From: Sporobolomyces roseus
Lineage: Eukaryota > Basidiomycota > Microbotryomycetes > Sporidiobolales > Sporidiobolaceae
Direction: 5' to 3'
Assembly: GCA_016617785.1 (NCBI GenBank)
Contig: JADILM010000010.1
Span: forward strand, 1,040,581-1,104,580
Length of the DNA: 64,000 nucleotides
Below are positions 1 to 9,948 of the stretch, piece after piece. The notes below the pieces were generated by a model, which did not search any database, was not told the DNA's origin, and worked only from the letters and a program-made list of their open reading frames with translations. The position numbers and the translations under genes were made by a program. The stretch's first letter is position 1. Each line of letters opens with the position of its first letter.

Positions 1-1210
1 TGAGTGCGCGTAGAAAGAGGCAAGTGAAGAGTTTGTGAGAGGTTGGTGGGAGATGGATTGGGATTGGATTTTTCAATTCAGAAGAAGAAGAGGAAGAGGA
101 AGGTGAGAGAGGAGAGGAAGGAAAGAATAAGTAGGAAGGAGTTGGATTGAGTTTTGAGGATGAGAATGAGGGGTCTTGAGGGAGGGAAAGGGTCTTGAGA
201 GCTGCTAGGTGGAATAGGAGTGAGGGGGATAAGAGGGAAGTATCGATTTCATTTGGATCGAGGGAGGGTTCGGAGGTTTGAGTAGAGGATGGAGTGGGTT
301 CGAGAGGTCTTCCACAGATGGTAGGTTTGTGAAGGGACCAATCGAGGGATTGACAGGTTCTGAAAAGAGTAGGAGGAAAAGTTAGTGAGGGAGAGAGTTT
401 TGGAGGAGAGGGAGGAGAGGGCGGTACTTTGAACAATAGTAAGTCTTGCGAGTACCGGAAGTGAGGGATTGACAGCGTGAACAGACTAGGAAGGGGGGTT
501 CATCGGATTGAGCTATCAAGGAGAGAGGGAGAGGGAAGAGAAAAAGGGAAAGTCAGTTTGCGACGAGGGAGGGAGGTTAGACGAGAGAAGTGAGACGTAC
601 GGGTCTTCGAGCAAGCTTTACATTTGATCTCTTGTTCGGTTACGGCCATTCTGAGTGAGTGCTAGGTTGAGAAAGAAGCGAGAGTTGAGCGAGAAATTGG
701 AATGCGAAATTGAGACTGCGGGGACGAGGTGAAGGTATGTCCTATTGCTTGAAGGGTTGAGTAGGGTCGTCTCGAGTCTCGTAGAAGCTAAGCAAGAATA
801 CGAGTGAAGTGTAGAAGAGCAGGAGGAGCGAACAACACTTTCTCCCCTTTACCTCATCTACGATCGACTCGAATCGCCCTCTACACCATCAGAAAGCACC
901 TACTAGCTCTACTTGAACACACGGGAGCAGGCTCAAAGTAACTGCAACTCGTCAAATCGATTCAGATTCTTGATCAACCTTGAACCCTTCAATCAGCTCT
1001 AGACAGCAACGGGACAAACCTGAAGGCATACAAGATCGATCAGCTGAATAAGCTACTACTCTTGTACGTACTACTCTCCGTTCGACTGTCCAACGAGATG
1101 TTGAATCGGGTTTCATCATTCCCCTCTTATCTCTCGACTCTCGCTGACCTGTTCCTCCCTACTATACAGCTACCCTCTCACTTGATTCCCTCTCGTCTCC
1201 TCAGCCCATC
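1..1210 (+). promoter_or_regulatory. Upstream region and 5' leader of TAF12
   Basis: No convincing coding exon is seen here. The first ~800 bases are strongly purine-rich on the plus strand (GAGGGAGAG-type runs), then the sequence turns pyrimidine-rich towards the gene. A probable leader intron lies at 1064-1169: donor GTACGT, branch-like CTGAC near 1144, acceptor TATACAG. It sits just before the ATG at 1211. A short reading frame across this intron is judged non-coding. The role as TAF12 promoter and leader is inferred from position. Confidence 0.5.
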
Positions 1211-3602
1211 ATGCCACCTCGTAATCAACAGAGACCCCCTTCCTCCCTCTCAAACCCTCAGCAACCACAACAACCTTCCCCCATCGCCCAACTCAACCCC
1301 CAACAACTCGCAGCATTACAAGAACATATCCGACAAACGAGGGCTCAGACGGGGCAAGAGTTTACTCCAGCCATGATCACGGAATGGATGGTGAGGAATG
1401 GAATTGCCGCTGGTCAGGTTCAACCCCAACAACAGCAGCAACAGCAGCAGCAGCAGGTTGGAGGAGGAGTACCAGGTCAGAATGTACAGCAGCAACAACA
1501 GGCTCAAGGGAATTTAGATGCAGTTTGTGCGTTCCTCACTTCCTCTTCATCTCTTCGAAGGAGAATGCGACTGATGAGTGGGAAGTATGAACGCACAGTA
1601 CATCACCTGTACCCACCTCAACTAGCCAATAACCCGGCAGCAGCTCGACAGCATCTTCAGAACGTCCTCTTCCCTCCGAATCAGGGACCGAAACAATCTC
1701 CTTTCCTCGCTCAAGTCATGTTGCTCGCCCAGAATGGGAGGTTGAGTCAGGAACAGATGAGTCAGCTGAAAGCGGCGGTTGGATCTAGGAATAACGCTCA
1801 AGGTAAACTCCCACTCTTTTGTCGTTATTCGTTTCCGTTGACTTACCTCCTTTCATCCTCCTCAGCTCAACAGCAACAGCAACAGCAACAACAGCAACAA
1901 CAAAATCCTGGATACCCCAATCAAGTCCCCTCTCAGTCCCTCCCTCAGCAACCCCAATCCCTTCCTCAGCAATCCCAACCTCCTCAGCAACAACCTTCCG
2001 AACAGTCCGCTACCCAAGCAGTTCAACAACTTCGCCAACGAGTTCACCACATCGAAGCCTTACTGAATCGACCCGATATCACCGATGACCAGCGATTGAA
2101 GATGCAGAACGAACTAGACAACGCTCGAGCGAATCTCTCGAAAGTCGTCAAAATGTTACTCGCCGCTCAACAATCCGGTCAGAATCAACAACAGCAACAA
2201 ATGCAGCAACAAGTTCAGCAACAACAGCAGCAGATCCCTCAACAACAACAACAAGTTGGACAGAATGGTCAACCAGTGAATTTGGCGAGTTTACAGGAAG
2301 CTCAGAGGTTAGCGATGGAGAGGAAAGCGAGGGAGTTACAAGCTGCTGCAGCACAACAAGCTCAAGCACAAGCTCAAGCCCAAGCAGCAGCTCAAGCTCA
2401 AGCAGCAGCTCAATTCGGTGGAGTCGGATTACCTCCTCAATCTCAAGCTCTCCGTCAAACTCCTTCTACCTCAGGAGGAGACGTCAAGCCTATCATTGGA
2501 GGAGGAGGAGGAGGACCTACGACTGCGGCACAAGCCGCTCAAGTCGCCGCTGCTCAAGCATTAGCTCAAGCTCAAGCGAACGGAAAGAAGTTGACAAAGA
2601 AACAACAAAATGAAGCTGCGAATGCTGGAGCTGTCGCTTTCCAACAACAACAACAACAAGCTTTGAACCAACAACAAGCTGCACAACAAGCTCTCGTTCA
2701 AGCTCAACAACAGGCTCAACAACAACAACTCGCTTCTCAATCTCAAAACCAATCTCAATCTGCTCAACCTCCGAATCAACCTACTCAATCATCAAGTTCA
2801 TCAGCTTTCTCCTTACCAGGTCAAATGCAAATTCCTTCTCAACTCTCCCAATCCTCTTCGACACCCACCTCGTTCCCTTCTTCCCGTCCAACCATCTCCT
2901 CGGGACTCGCAAACTCTCCTTCAGTTTCAACGCCAGCAATTATTAAACATCCAGGATTGACTTCTTCGAGTACGAGTGGGAGCGCGTTTGGACCGGACGG
3001 AGGGGGAGGGAAAGAGGTGTTACCGAGTGGGAGGGAGAGGGGGGATGATTCGAAGGGAAGAACGGTTGGGAAGAGAAAGATTAGAGAATTGGTCGAGAGC
3101 GTCGATAGGGATGAAAGGTTATCAGATGAAGTCGAGGATGTACGTTTCATAACATTCTCTATCGCTATCTCATTTTCGAAGGATTCGAGTGCTGATAGAA
3201 GAAAAGTTCGGGTTCGTACAGTTACTATTGGAGATTGCGGATGATTTCATTGATTCTGTGACTCGATTCGGATGTCAACTCGCCAAACATCGTCGTTCAG
3301 ATCGATTGGAAGTGAAAGATCTCGCTTTACATCTCGGTTTGTTTCTCCCCTCCCTCCCTTCTCCCTCCATCTCTCTTCTTCATTAATCAGAAAACGACTT
3401 GGTGTATACAGAGAGATCTTATAATATCCGTATACCTGGATTCACACCCGAAGAAATCACTGCACGATCCACTCCGAATTCGGTGGTTAGTACGAACGCA
3501 CTTTTGGCGGGACAAGGTACGGGGGGAAGGAAAGGATTAGTTTTACCTCCTGGGGCGGCGGGGAGATTGGCGGCTGTTAAAGAAGGGGGTAGGAAACGAT
3601 AG
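1211..3602 (+). CDS. TAF12: TFIID/SAGA subunit TAF12
   Basis: Histone-fold subunit shared by TFIID and SAGA, acting in RNA polymerase II initiation in the nucleus. Five exons join in frame: 1211-1526, 1599-1802, 1866-3139, 3222-3336 and 3412-3602, giving 699 aa. The C-terminal histone fold (about residues 576-650) is unmistakable: [12 protein letters not shown], then [33 protein letters not shown] and NIRIPGF. These are the TAF12 signature segments, split by the last two introns exactly between helices. The long N-terminal half is Gln/Ala-rich with many Q tracts and a glycine run near residue 390, typical of fungal TAF12 but unusually long. Upstream TFIID-like segments (e.g. [13 protein letters not shown]) look conserved. 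The next gene is convergent, with about 280 bases between stops. Confidence 0.93.
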
Positions 3603-3880
3603 AGAGAGAGTGAAGGAAAGACATCTTTTTAATCGAGAAGTAATCGATTTGATTTTTAATTTTTCTGGCTCTCTTTCGATTGCGAGAGTCAGAATGTTTC
3701 ATCGGACGACACCAGAAAAATGAGAGATCCTCTCGGTAGTGCTCGATGAAGGGAAAGGAAAGCAATTTTGGATTCGCATTTAGAACAGACTCTGCGATTT
3801 TTTTGGGGGGTGAGAGAAGAATAACGTGTTTGGAAGAGAAGGGTACTGATAACTGATGGATAGACAAGGAAAAGGAAGGA

Positions 3881-5119
3881 TCAAATGAGGAGTCCTCCAC
3901 CTTGAGCGGATCCGAAGGTTGGCACGTCTCGACGAAGTTTCGCTTGTCGATGACTGATTCGACGAGAGTGCGAAAGAGCGAATGCCACGTAGGGTGGGGG
4001 AGGAGTACGAGCTTCGTCAGGAACGTAGTCCGGAGCAGGAACGTAGTCCGGAGGGGGAGAGATGTGTCTGGGTGCCGCCTGTATCGATAAGAGAAACCTC
4101 AGGTCAGCAAGGGATCCAGCATGTTCCGACAGGGAATACGCACCATCATTGCGCTCACAACTTCGCGCATTTCAGAGTGTTTCAAGATCTGCCATCTAGG
4201 TACTACAGTCGCTCTATCAGCAGCTTGTCGAAGTACATTCTATTCATTGCGAAGTCTCAGTCAGCAAGATTAGTCGAGGTGCAAAGCAGATGGACGAGCT
4301 CCTACTGGTTCCGTAGCCAGGAGTGGGTCGTTTCTGATGTCCGCGAGCTCGACCTCGATTCTCAACCATTTCTCGAGATCCCGCAAGCATGTCGGATCTT
4401 GCTTGAAAATTCCTTTGACAATTTGTTCGACGTCCGAAGTCCAAGCGTTGAAGAAGGAATGTCGCTCAGGGCTGTGTTCCCTCGCTTCTTGTTTGATAGA
4501 GTCCAAGATCTGCTTGAGTAGCTGTAGACGTCCATCCGTGGGTGTCTAATTCAAGTAACAGCATGAGATTCGCGGTCGACGATTCGGAAGAGAAAGAGAG
4601 GCGAACCAGGAGCTCCGGTTTCATTCTGTCCAGGATCGACTTGACGCTGTAGTCAGGGTTAATACGATCCTTTGACCTCTCATACTAGGACAGAAAGGGA
4701 GGTTATTAGCTGGCTGCCAAAGAAATACTCGTGAGCGCAGCGGACGAACGACGTACAAGCTTGCGTCGTTTCTCAAGACAACGCCGCAACTCTCGCACGA
4801 TAATGTCGAAATTAGGTTCGCACAGATAGCTCCACCCTATCGAACCGCTGATTTCGAGCCGGAATAGGAATTCTCTCTCCCAATCATAAAGTTTCACTTG
4901 CCCATCAAGCCCCACTACAATGCTCTTGAACAGGGTCGCCAGCTCATTACTTCGTGCTACGATTGTTTGACAACACTTGAAGATGAGCAAGTGGTATTCT
5001 TGGGAACGACCGGTTGGTCTGTAATCGTCAACGTTCGGGAAGAGATGCTTGAGCTCTGCAATCTTGTGAGTGGCATACTGATATGAGGGCAATAAGCTTT
5101 GCGGCGGACGGGCACTCAT
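3881..5119 (-). CDS. WIEP-family two-module protein G0 (unknown function)
   Basis: Not a recognised protein. Five exons join in frame (5119-4757, 4684-4607, 4521-4306, 4239-4144, 4078-3881), all introns phase 0, giving 316 aa. The structure is two copies of an exon pair: a longer helical exon (DWEREFLFRLEI...; later FFNAWTSDVEQIVKGIF) followed by a short exon (INPDYSVKSILDRM; later VVPRWQILKHSE). The same order occurs in L1 (21168-22783) and R (48862-50494). The last exon ends SRRISHRQAKL...GGGLLI, matching the ends of L1 and R (RRISHRMAQ...SGGLL), which supports the stop at 3881. That exon also has a tandem PDYVPA/PDYVP repeat and a PPPPY motif. No signal peptide or membrane segment is seen; probably soluble. 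The start is the ATG at 5119. The fourth and fifth exons rest mainly on similarity to the paralogues. Confidence 0.68.
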
Positions 5120-5353
5120 GAGGAGGAGAGAGATTTGAAAGTGTCGGCGGAAGCTGAGAAAGAAAGAGAAAGGAGAGAGAGCGAGTCGGCGTCAATCGGC
5201 GTTCCGATGTCCAAGATGAGATCTCCGGTTTGTCCGACGGACTTGGAAAAAGAGAAAAAGATTCGAGGAAGGAAAAAGATGGAGAAACGGTTTGATCGGC
5301 AATAGACTTCGTCGAGGCCTTTTCTCCGCTCATAAGGGAAGGGGAAGGAAGGG
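5120..5353. other. Intergenic, G0 to transposon
   Basis: Purine-rich DNA between the G0 start codon and the left target-site duplication of the transposon. It should be the G0 promoter, which the insertion now separates from what lay upstream. No gene or clear motif is seen. Confidence 0.4.
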
Positions 5354-5360
5354 AAGGAAC
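5354..5360. repeat. Left target-site duplication AAGGAAC
   Basis: Seven bases directly abutting the left terminus, repeated exactly at 14504-14510 directly after the right terminus. The left flank is itself GGAA-rich, so a one-base ambiguity in length cannot be excluded, but the eighth base differs on each side. Confidence 0.85.
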
Positions 5361-5396
5361 CTCTATGAAAAGCCCTTATTTTTTTTCTCCCAGTTT
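5361..5396 (+). repeat. Left terminal inverted repeat
   Basis: Begins CTCTATGAAAAGCCCTTATT. It pairs with the reverse complement of 14468-14503: the first 22 bases are identical and 33 of 36 match overall. The pairing and the adjacent target duplications define the transposon ends. Confidence 0.93.
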
Positions 5397-6100
5397 GACC
5401 GGATTTGCTTCCCTTTGGTCGACTTTACATGATTTTATGTCGGCATCCGAGACCAAAGGACAACTCGCGTTTTATCCCACTTTATTTCGATCGGGAGAGA
5501 GAAACTCGAATAAAAAGGATTTTGGTCGTAATCAATATCAATCGAAATAATCTCGCAAGAAACGTCGCAACGATGCGGCCGTCCTCGCAACAATTTTTCA
5601 GCTTTCCTGGGGTTTTATCCGAGTTTCTCTGTCATTCTTTGGTTTTCTCTCGCCGGCTGCTTCGCTACGCTCGCAGAAAATCACAGAAAACCATATAAAA
5701 GAAGAGAATTATTTCATTTTCGCTCGCTTTCATTCCGTCACTACTTCTTCACGTGCCACCCCCTCTCCGTTCCAGGACTCACTAAATCCCCACGCTCATC
5801 CCCTGTATAACTCCTGCGATCGATCGAGTCACTAGTCATGTTCCGAGTTTGAAGAGGTCGAATCAAGTTGTTATCGAAGACAGTGAAAATTCGGTAGTTT
5901 GATCAGTCGAGACTTTGTGCGGCAGTAGATTGTGCTGCTACACACTCACAAAAGTCAGTACCGGTCTGTGAAAGGGAGGGAGAACGCGAGGGAGGACGCA
6001 CCATGCAGCAAAAGTAAAACGTTGAGTATCTGTTCCTTCGACAGACAAATGTCAGTGAACCATTGATGAGGTCCAATTTGGATCGCAGAGGCACGAACAT
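5397..6100. other. Left subterminal region of the transposon
   Basis: AT-richer than the flanking genes. It carries repeated TTTATC/TTTTATCC-like and TTTCTCTGTCA/GAAAATCACAGAAAA-like words in both orientations between 5400 and 5700, matching words in the right end. These are probably transposase-binding repeats by analogy with other class II elements. A CATATAAAAG box lies at 5691-5700 on the plus strand, but no plus-strand gene could be assigned to it. Splice-like signals and short open stretches between 5900 and 6100 may be the 3' end of the accessory gene. Confidence 0.5.
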
Positions 6101-7257
6101 ACCGCTAGCATGTCTGTAGAGTTCGACGAGGACAAGTATTGGCGTTGCATCAGTGTTTGCGTTGCCGATACCGTTCAAAACTGAAACGAGAAGGGGCTAC
6201 TTACCTTGAATCCATCAACATACCACGGTACCGGTCGAATGTGTAGAGGTCGGTCGGAACTATGCGTAGGGTGGGATCTGTGTGAATTGGATCAATGGAT
6301 AAACCTAGTATCAGAACGGATTCAATCCCACGCTCCTTTGTTGAGTCCATGCTTCATGCTTCTGCCTATCTGGACCGTTTCCAACATCATCCCATTCGTT
6401 CTCAACTACCGAAGCACGTTCTTGAGCCTATCCGCTGCTTTCCATTTCGTACGAAATTGAGTTATGAGTTCGAGCGAGAGAGAACTGACCCTTTGTCCCG
6501 TGATCCTCCCGCTGCGAGCTCATTCCACCGAGATACTGTAGTCTCACTCATCTAGGTCGGTAGGAGTTAGTCGGTCGCGGTTTAGGCGAGCAGAACTAGT
6601 GTTAGAATAAGGGGAGAAGCAGAGAGAGGCTTACCTCTAATCCGTTCCAGCAGCGATACTTGAACAGCCAAGCACATTACAGTATCTGCGGTATTGAGCA
6701 CATCCATCAGTACGGAGCTTCGGGCTCTCTGGTTGAGGAAACCAAAATCAACTAGTTTGTTTATTGTTGAACGAAGAAAAGACGACGCGAACTAACCAGT
6801 TTCTCGGCCTGACGAGTACATCATAAGCACTGAGGAAAGGCTGATATCATGTTGCTGAAGTATCAACTGTTGTGACCGTTGAGAACTCGTAGTTGTTTCT
6901 TGATCGTTGATTGTTGTTTGTTGAATGGTGGAGCAGACGGTCGACGAGGACCATGGTGAGAGATGCGGTACATTGTACAAGGTAGCTATAAGGTCGTAGG
7001 GCCGGAGTCGTACGATCGAAATGGACTCGAAGGCGGATAAGTGAGAAGAAGGAAAGCAAGTTTTGCCCGAAAAAATTCGCTGACTCCCTTTCGCTAAAAT
7101 CTAAAGAAGAAAAATACTTTCGCAAACACTTCACAGAACGGACTATATCGGTAGTACATCAATAATTCAAACCTCAAATATCACGGTCATCAGAGATTCT
7201 CCCGAATCCATCGGCTTCACTCGTCCATGTCCAATCGATCGCGAAGACGATTCACCT
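6100..7257 (-). CDS. Transposon accessory gene, downstream exons (unresolved)
   Basis: Protein-like exons on the minus strand continue beyond the first possible stop of the accessory gene (7258). Readable segments in order are IFSGKTCFPSSHLSAFE, VRLRPYDLIATLYNVPHLSP, then after a 45-nt intron VDFGFLNQRARSSVLMDVLN and MCLAVQVSLLERI, then VSRWNELAAGG and KHEAWTQQRS. They could be a separate gene starting at an ATG near 7210 (MDSGESLMTVIFE). Alternatively they continue the accessory gene if its sixth exon uses a later acceptor ending GCCCCCAAG. In that case the frame runs straight through. The 3' end is uncertain, around 6.1-6.3 kb. No domain is recognised. Confidence 0.45.
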
Positions 7258-9701
7258 CTAAGCGGATTCTCCGCCTTCCGTCGAGCCTTGGGGGCGCGCC
7301 ATGATGCCAATCTAGACAGTTTGCGGAAAATGGCATTAGCACGAGGCCCGAGTCTGGAGGAAGAGGAGGCAACGTACAAATTCTCGACGGACATCGGCGG
7401 GTAAGAGCTTTTCTATCACCTCCGCGCTGGTCCAGGCCGAAGGAAGTAGCTTGAGCTTCTCCAGTCGAGCGAAAAGAGTACGAGGCTTCGGTGCCGGTTG
7501 CTCGAGCAGCAACCTCTCGAGTTCGCTCGGAGCGACAGAGTGTCGTGTGGCGGTCAACCCTGTGCCAAATCAACAACTCAGTGTCAGCAAGGAAATCAGC
7601 AGAGGAAAGAGTATTCTACCCTACCTTTGTTTGTTCTCTGTTTCTTTGCCTTCGGAGGTTCAGTCTGTTTTCGTCATCATAAGTAAACCAAAGAGGTGAG
7701 TTTGACTAGTCAGCGCAACAAACGAAAGCGGTACGGAGCAGTCACGTACCGTAGATTCTGCATTCCTCTTTCCTGCAGTTGAAGCTGCACCACCTTCGTT
7801 CTGACTTCCTTCGATAGCTCCCGTTTCATCCGCTCTCGCATCTCCTCGCTCCCCTCCGCCATTCAATCCATTAACTTCATGGTCTCCATTGTCTACTCCT
7901 CCTAATCCGTGAGCACCGCAACCGGGAGCTGGAACGAGAGCCGAGTTTGAACTAGTTGATTCGGTCAATTGGTTGCGATGAAGCAGTCGATGAACGAAGG
8001 ACAGGAGCTCTGGCAGTATGTTCGCTTCAACAAACGCTGAGTGTTCCTCCTCATCGGATCCGAGAAGCCGCGAGATCCTGCGTTGGACACCGATCGCGTT
8101 GAGAGTGAGTCGAATCATGAAAGTCAAGCCCGCAGATCCGGCAACGTCGTCCCATTCTGTCGATTCATTGTCGGACATGAGTACTCGGAGGTCGTCGAAA
8201 GCATCCGGCATGTCGTTGTCTTGAGTTCGGTTGTCGGCAAGCGATTCAAAGGCGGATTCGTCGAGACAACGAGTGACCTTGTGCGTTGCTGCCGCAAAAT
8301 CCTTCGAGCCTGCTCCAGGAGGTACACGGAACTTCGAGTATGCCAAGAGAAGAGCGATTTGGTCGAGAACTGCTGCATGGGAAGCGAAGATACGTTTGTC
8401 TGTCTTCACTTCGGCTGCTCGACTCAAGATTCCCGTCAGTGATCGATACCGCAAAATCGAAGGAACTTGAGCGCTCACCCATCATGAATCGCCCTATTGC
8501 TCAGACAACGGTTGCGTAAGAAAGGGAAAAGGAGAGGCTGAGGCAAAATCGAGCCTACAGTCAACTCTATCCGAGAACGCGAATTCCATCAGCTTCCCTC
8601 CTTGCGTGACTCCCGCAGATACATGCTGATGAGCGCTTCCACTGATCGTTGGCTGTGAATCATCAAGCAAAGCATAGGTTGACAGATCAATTGACGAAAA
8701 GAGAGGTAAAGTTTGTAATTGACGAACGATCACCTCGACTTGCGGGATCGAGAACGGAGGCGGGGGAGTAGGGAGCTTGTCCTAGAGATTTGAAAGGCGC
8801 GAGTCGTCGAGTCAGCGAGAGGTTCCGAGTGAAGGGAAGAGAAGTGACGCACTCTCTGGTCTGACTGTGTAGTCGAGTTCTTCTTCTCCTTCTTGCCACC
8901 TCCTTGTTGCCTCCCCACTTGTCTCGCTCCCAAGATCCCACGTGCTTGATCCAAAATGTACTGAATTCGACACCTCGCCTTCCAATGATCCGGCGACACG
9001 AAGAATCGACTCTCTCTCCACTCTCCCCGCACCAACCTCGCAACGCAATACTCGAACAACGACCATCCCTGGTGGCTCGCTTTTACGAAGGTGACTAGTT
9101 TGAGGTGTCGCTTTTGAGCGTCGGGATCGGTAGGAGCGATATCCAGAATAAAGTCGAGTAACTCGGTCTCCTCCTTCTTGATCTGCTTGATTTCGTCCTT
9201 CGTAGCGGCAGCACCAGTCGATTTATCCCAGAAGACATCGGCTTCGGATGGCCTCGTAGTAATATTGACAGACGCTTCGACAGTCAATTCTCGTTTTTGC
9301 CTCAACTTCTCTCCTTCGCGATTCTTCCATTCGTCGAAGGTGTATGGGCGATCGTCTGCAAGACCGATTGGGCGAGGTACCGTAGGAAGAGGATTCGGTA
9401 GGACGAATGGGGTGGAACAGATCGAATGGGAGAAGTTCCAGTTTGTGGTCAGAGAGAGAGAGGGAGCGACGTCCGGATTGGAAGTGGAAGAGGGAGGAAC
9501 AATCGCTGCTTGGGTGCTAGCTCTGGATAGGGCTTCGGCGTAGTAGTGAGAGTGAAAGAGGGCGTTCTGGTCGAGTTTTCGAACGAATTCTTGCACTTGT
9601 TCTTCCGGATACGATGAAGGGGAGCGGAGCCTTGTAAGTCTATCCCACTGTTCTGAGGTGACAATGCGGTCATCAGCGTGGTTGGAAGAGTCGTCCGACA
9701 T
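7258..9701 (-). CDS. Transposon-borne accessory protein (unknown function)
   Basis: Six exons join in frame (9701-8853, 8781-8559, 8465-7750, 7664-7625, 7559-7378, 7311-7258) for 687 aa. The start is the ATG at 9701 (MSDDSSNHADDR). The protein is hydrophilic and probably soluble: a central helical part (LLDFILDIAPTDPDAQKR, HQGWSLFEYCVARLVRGEW), an acidic segment, a Gly/Asn/Glu-rich low-complexity stretch, and a basic PPKAKKQRTNK patch near residue 600 that could be a nuclear signal. No domain is recognised. It is transcribed away from the transposase, with 247 bp between start codons, so the two genes probably share a promoter. By analogy with two-gene class II elements it may bind termini or help transposition; this is inference. 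A longer isoform joining the exons at 7.25-6.1 kb is equally possible. Confidence 0.62.
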
Positions 9702-9948
9702 CTCGTTGGAGATAGGAGAAGGACGAAAGGGAAAGGAAGTTCGAGCGACCGGACTTCGGACAAAATTTACGGACTTTGAGGTTTGTTCGTCTCTCAAGAT
9801 CTCACTCCTCCTCGACGCCTCTCTCCTTTCTTGATATCACTATCATACTACTAGATGAAACTCAGTGATCTTCTAGGTCAGTTCCATCTCTATACTTCAA
9901 AGTTCAGAGGTGATTGACAGCTAATCCATCCTCTCGCCTAAACCCAGC
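9702..9948. promoter_or_regulatory. Divergent promoter inside the transposon
   Basis: The 247 bp between the start codons of the accessory gene (minus, 9701) and the transposase (plus, 9949). Being the only upstream DNA for both, it must hold both promoters if they are expressed. No specific box is convincing. Confidence 0.45.

Noticed and set aside
1316..2788. Leucine-rich minus-strand frames opposite TAF12
   Set aside because: They are the complements of CAA/CAG glutamine tracts in TAF12 and have no independent support.
5691..5700. CATATAAAAG as a TATA box of a plus-strand gene
   Set aside because: No plus-strand coding exon with sensible splice sites follows before the minus-strand exons of the accessory gene.
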